DNA of 64,000 nucleotides from Sellimonas caecigallum (GTDB lineage: Bacteria; Bacillota; Clostridia; Lachnospirales; Lachnospiraceae). Where the stretch lies: NCBI RefSeq assembly GCF_019754295.1, contig NZ_VIRV01000001.1, positions 372,001-436,000 of the forward strand, in the 5' to 3' direction. Under the pieces are notes generated by a model, which saw nothing but the letters and a program-made list of their open reading frames with translations, searched no databases and had not been told where the DNA came from. Positions 61,244 to 64,000 of the stretch are shown in pieces (position 1 is the first letter of the stretch; every line of letters begins with the position of its first letter). A program made the translations under genes and the position numbers.

Positions 61244-62437
61244 TTATCTTTCTTCTTTTGAAAAAAATCTGTCGTAGCGAAGCGGGGACAGATCCATAAA
61301 CGGCGCTTCTCCCGCAATCATATCTGCCATGACTTTTCCTGTGATAGGGGCAAGCCCGATCCCATCTCCTTCGTGCCCGGCTGCAATATAGAATCCTTCC
61401 ACCGGGGTCCCGGACACAATCGGCATGTGATCCGGCGTATACGGCCGCAGTCCGCTGTAGGAACGGATCACTTTGATGTCTGCTATAACCGGAAAGAATC
61501 GGATGGCACGTTCCGCCATGGCCTTCATGACTTCAATCTCCGAGGAAATGTCTTCCCCGGCAAAAGCCCTGGAAGAACCAATGAGAAAATTGTGGGATGC
61601 CGTCGGCTCAAACACAAACGCAACTCCATGTTTTTCTACCCGTTCAGAGACCGGCCTTCTGTAGCTTCCAGACTGAAATTTCGTGAGCATGTAGCCAAAC
61701 TCGTGTACCTTTCTCCTGGCCACCTGGAAAGTCTGTTCCGACACAAGAATCTGCCCTTGCCTTGGCCGGATGGGAATCGGAAGTCCTACCATGGCCCCGA
61801 TGGCCGGAGCCCACACGCCGCAGGCGTCCACAACATTCCTGGCGAGGATCGTACCGTTTTCCGTTTCGATCCGGAACGCATCCTCCTGTTTTTCAATATT
61901 CGTTACGCGATTATGAAGAGAGAGGATGGCTCCCTTCTTTTCCGCTCCTAACGCCAGCCCGTAAGCCAGCCCGATTGGATAGACAGAACCGTCGGATATC
62001 GTCTCCAACCCTCCATAGATATCTTTTGCCAGCAGGGGTTCATCGTCCTGGATCTCTTTTTGATCCATCATACGCATGGAGATCCCGCACTCCTTCATGT
62101 CCTGGCAAAATTTTGAGGCAATCTCAAATTCCTCTTCCGTCTCAGTGAGGAACAGGCTTCCCTTTTGCTTCCACTCCAGATCATAGTCCAGTTCCCTGGA
62201 AAGCTCCGGGAACATATCCTGGCTTGCCTTTGCAAATATAGCGTCAAATCCCGGCTGTTTGTCACATACAAGCACATTTCCGTCGCTGCGGCTGCTCGTA
62301 GACTGCGCAATATCGCCCGCATCAATCAGAACGACTTGAGCCCCTTTTTTGGCGTTGAAATACGCAACCGAGGAACCGATGGATCCTGCTCCGATTACCG
62401 CCACATCAAACGTCTTATACATTGTCCCGCTCATCAT
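61244..62437 (-). CDS. FAD-dependent D-amino-acid/imino-acid dehydrogenase, catalytic (beta) subunit
   Basis: 397 residues from ATG 62437 (GGAGG 6 bases upstream; ATG 62434 is equally possible). DAO-type flavin oxidoreductase: GAGSIGSSVAYF dinucleotide motif near residue 15, DAGDIAQSTSSR, and the C-terminal GLRPYTPDHMPIVSG and AAGHEGDGIGLAPITG FAD/substrate motifs. These are typical of sarcosine oxidase beta, D-hydroxyproline dehydrogenase beta (LhpB) and DadA-like dehydrogenases. It overlaps the preceding Fe-S subunit by 23 bases, so they are coupled. Substrate (cis-4-hydroxy-D-proline or another secondary amino acid) is inferred from the operon. Confidence 0.9.
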   Translation of the reverse strand: MMSGTMYKTFDVAVIGAGSIGSSVAYFNAKKGAQVVLIDAGDIAQSTSSRSDGNVLVCDKQPGFDAIFAKASQDMFPELSRELDYDLEWKQKGSLFLTETEEEFEIASKFCQDMKECGISMRMMDQKEIQDDEPLLAKDIYGGLETISDGSVYPIGLAYGLALGAEKKGAILSLHNRVTNIEKQEDAFRIETENGTILARNVVDACGVWAPAIGAMVGLPIPIRPRQGQILVSEQTFQVARRKVHEFGYMLTKFQSGSYRRPVSERVEKHGVAFVFEPTASHNFLIGSSRAFAGEDISSEIEVMKAMAERAIRFFPVIADIKVIRSYSGLRPYTPDHMPIVSGTPVEGFYIAAGHEGDGIGLAPITGKVMADMIAGEAPFMDLSPLRYDRFFSKEER

Positions 62438-63269
62438 CGCTTTCCTCCTTATCTGCCGCCAATTCCCCAAAGCTTACCGGGCGCACCGGCGGTCTGTCCG
62501 TACTTCCCAGTATCTCACTCATCGGTTTCCCGGTTTCTTCCGCGATCATCCTGGCAACGATCTTTCCGCATGTTCTCCCCTGGCAAAGTCCCATGCCGGC
62601 GCGGACTCTTCGTTTCACTTCCGTGACCGTTGTCGCCTTGTACTCACGGATCGCTTTTCGAATCTCTCCGGCTGTGATCTCCTCGCACCGGCAGACAATC
62701 ACATCATCATCCAGAATCTCGTCCTTTTCTGCCTTGTGAAATCCTTCTCCCTTCTCCGGAAGCCGCAGCCTTCTCATCGTCCGGACCTGATCGGCATATT
62801 CTTTTGGAACAGCCAATGTGATAACCGGCGTGTGATCGTTTCTCTCCGGGTTCATGACTTTTATGACTTCTGCTTTGCAGACAAACTCCCCTGCCCTGCT
62901 GAGCGCATCCACCTGGTCGCCTTTTTGTGGAAGCGGCACGTACTCGAACGGAAAACTGACTGCTGCAAGCCCGTTTCCGAGAGACTTGTCCACCACGAAA
63001 ATCGCAAGACCCGGACACGCCGCTACGCACATCCCGCAGCCCACGCACTTTTCCGTATCGACACGCGGTGTATTTGTAATAGGGTTCCCAATCTGAATGG
63101 CATGAAACGGACATGCTCCCTCACAAGGATTGCACGGGATCTGCTGCACACATTCGACAACCGCTACCGGTCCTTTTTCCCAACGCTCTTCTTCCGGCCA
63201 TCCGTTTGCCTGCCGTATTTCCTCCGCAGATGGATAGCCATCATAGATAATCCCTTTTTCTGTGCCCAT
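62415..63269 (-). CDS. Fused 2[4Fe-4S] ferredoxin and BFD-like [2Fe-2S] protein, amine dehydrogenase electron-transfer subunit
   Basis: 284 residues. N-terminal half has Cys residues 46, 49, 53 and 75, 78, 81, 85 arranged as two CxxC...CP cluster motifs (CNPCEGACP and CVGCGMCVAACP). The C-terminal half has a BFD-type [2Fe-2S] fold with CRCEE and GLCQGRTCGK (about 190-240). The middle is beta-rich. In classical LhpBEF/HcnABC enzymes the BFD domain is part of the large FAD subunit and the small subunit is a [2Fe-2S] protein; here the domains are reassorted. It likely carries electrons from the flavin to a ferredoxin- or NAD-linked acceptor. ATG 63269 follows GGAG, overlapping or abutting the upstream gene. 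Confidence 0.88.
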   Translation of the reverse strand: MGTEKGIIYDGYPSAEEIRQANGWPEEERWEKGPVAVVECVQQIPCNPCEGACPFHAIQIGNPITNTPRVDTEKCVGCGMCVAACPGLAIFVVDKSLGNGLAAVSFPFEYVPLPQKGDQVDALSRAGEFVCKAEVIKVMNPERNDHTPVITLAVPKEYADQVRTMRRLRLPEKGEGFHKAEKDEILDDDVIVCRCEEITAGEIRKAIREYKATTVTEVKRRVRAGMGLCQGRTCGKIVARMIAEETGKPMSEILGSTDRPPVRPVSFGELAADKEESDDERDNV

Positions 63270-63272
63270 ATG

Positions 63273-64000
63273 TCAAACTCCTTTCCCGACAATCCGTTCT
63301 TTCGCCGCCATTCTTCTCTCTCCAAACGGTCCCTGGCGAAGAGATTCCAGGCGATCCCGTATTTCCTGTTTTCTCTTTTCTGCCTCTTCATCCGGAAAAT
63401 GTCCCAGTGCCTGTGCTGCTGCCGCGGCTGCCAGCCTTCCTTCATCCATTGCCGTACTTGCCTCTTCCACTCCGGCCGTATCTCCAGCCACATAAATTCC
63501 AGGTACACTGGATTCCATATTCTCATCGTGCAGCGGCATAAATCCACCCAGTTCCGGGACGAACCCATGACGTACGCCCGCCATCTGAGCCAGCTCGGAA
63601 AGCGGCCGAAGCCCGACTGCCACGCAAATCACATCCACATCTGTTTCCAGTTCCGTCCCTTCCACAATCTTTCCGCCCTGAAACTGTGCAATGACAGCTT
63701 TCTCTACTTTATCCGTCCCTTTGGCCTCTTTGATCGTATATCCAAGATAAAACGGGATTCCGGCCCGACGTATTTTCGCCGCATGCACTCCATAGGCGCC
63801 GATCTTCGGCATCCCTTCCACAATTCCCACAACATCCGCTCCGGCCTGCATCAGCTGATAAGCCACAATCACCCCTACATTTCCGGAACCCACCATCAAA
63901 ATCCTCTTTCCAGGCAGTACTCTCCCCACATTGACCATCGTCTGTGCGGCTCCTGCCCCCATCACTCCAGGCAGCGTCCAACCTGGGAACCGAAGCGGGT
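63273..64000 (-). CDS. FAD/NAD(P)-dependent oxidoreductase, alpha subunit of amine dehydrogenase (partial, 5' end outside window)
   Basis: The frame enters from the right edge; visible C-terminal 241 residues. RFPGWTLPGVMGAGAAQ, the GSGNVGVIVAYQL NAD(P)/FAD loop and YVAGDTAGVEEASTAMDEGRLAA are strongly typical of the alpha subunit of hydrogen-cyanide synthase/opine/D-hydroxyproline dehydrogenase type complexes. An apparent start at 63965 is internal, since conserved sequence continues upstream to the edge. Stop at 63273 precedes the ferredoxin ATG by three bases. Part of the same operon; the promoter and any further gene (for example an epimerase) lie outside. Confidence 0.88.
   Translation of the reverse strand, partial: PLRFPGWTLPGVMGAGAAQTMVNVGRVLPGKRILMVGSGNVGVIVAYQLMQAGADVVGIVEGMPKIGAYGVHAAKIRRAGIPFYLGYTIKEAKGTDKVEKAVIAQFQGGKIVEGTELETDVDVICVAVGLRPLSELAQMAGVRHGFVPELGGFMPLHDENMESSVPGIYVAGDTAGVEEASTAMDEGRLAAAAAAQALGHFPDEEAEKRKQEIRDRLESLRQGPFGERRMAAKERIVGKGV

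Noticed and set aside
1-64000. CRISPR arrays, tRNA or rRNA genes, prophage or intact IS elements
   Set aside because: No regularly spaced repeats, cloverleaf-like genes, rRNA sequence, transposase or phage structural genes were recognised by eye; a tRNAscan or IS search would be needed to exclude small ones.

Overview
The window looks like a chromosomal segment of a low-to-moderate-GC Clostridia bacterium, most likely a gut Lachnospiraceae. The evidence is: ChW-repeat surface proteins, CdaA/CdaR c-di-AMP genes, a single-chain glycyl-tRNA synthetase, pyruvate phosphate dikinase, two HPr proteins, LCP and RecD2 homologues, and strong AGGAGG ribosome sites with TTGACA/TATAAT promoters. Species is not assigned. 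Almost every gene is on the minus strand; only a lipoprotein (40327-41064) and a GDPD phosphodiesterase (58007-58834) are on plus. No tRNA, rRNA, CRISPR array, prophage or intact insertion sequence was seen.

Layout by region. (1) 1-10060 is a cell-surface polysaccharide locus: dTDP-rhamnose synthesis (rfbB-A-C-D) with its own promoter and terminator, then a separate promoter driving an initiating sugar-phosphate transferase, UDP-galactopyranose mutase, two GT2 glycosyltransferases, a CDP-glycerol glycerophosphotransferase and a membrane protein cut by the window edge. (2) 10060-15715 holds a sugar nucleotidyltransferase and two neighbouring secreted proteins, each with nine ChW-type repeats, one ending in NlpC/P60 and the other in a C39-like peptidase domain. 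(3) 15715-21532 is an apparent operon of two membrane proteins, cdaA, cdaR, an HPr and leuA. (4) 21516-30720 carries comFC, recD2, mreB, uvrA and uvrB. (5) 30720-40100 holds an OLD-type ATPase, an LCP ligase, a cytidylate-kinase-like protein, a BaiA/FabG-like reductase, an SseB-like protein, and an HPr-ppa-dgkA-phasin-ABC1 kinase run. (6) 40100-42600 is a looser stretch with a lone lipoprotein, a broken esterase gene and a gene remnant. (7) 42600-57860 contains ppdK, an M18 aminopeptidase, a LRR/VWA/MoxR three-gene cassette, glyS, and a relQ - M16 protease - era - YqzL-like - recO operon. (8) 58845-64000 is a catabolic operon running off the right edge.

The most interesting part is the last operon. 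It encodes a flavin/iron-sulfur amino-acid dehydrogenase in three subunits, a DapA-family enzyme and an aldehyde dehydrogenase. This gene content matches the oxidative 4-hydroxyproline pathway (D-hydroxyproline dehydrogenase, pyrroline-4-hydroxy-2-carboxylate deaminase, 2-oxoglutarate semialdehyde dehydrogenase) known from aerobic pseudomonads and rhizobia, here in an apparently anaerobic Clostridia genome and with rearranged iron-sulfur domains. Substrate assignment is inference. Other points of interest are the higher-order triad organisation of the twin ChW proteins, the LRR/VWA/MoxR cassette, a Cys-rich insertion in the OLD-like ATPase, a BaiA-like dehydrogenase, and an S46-containing versus S46-lacking HPr pair.
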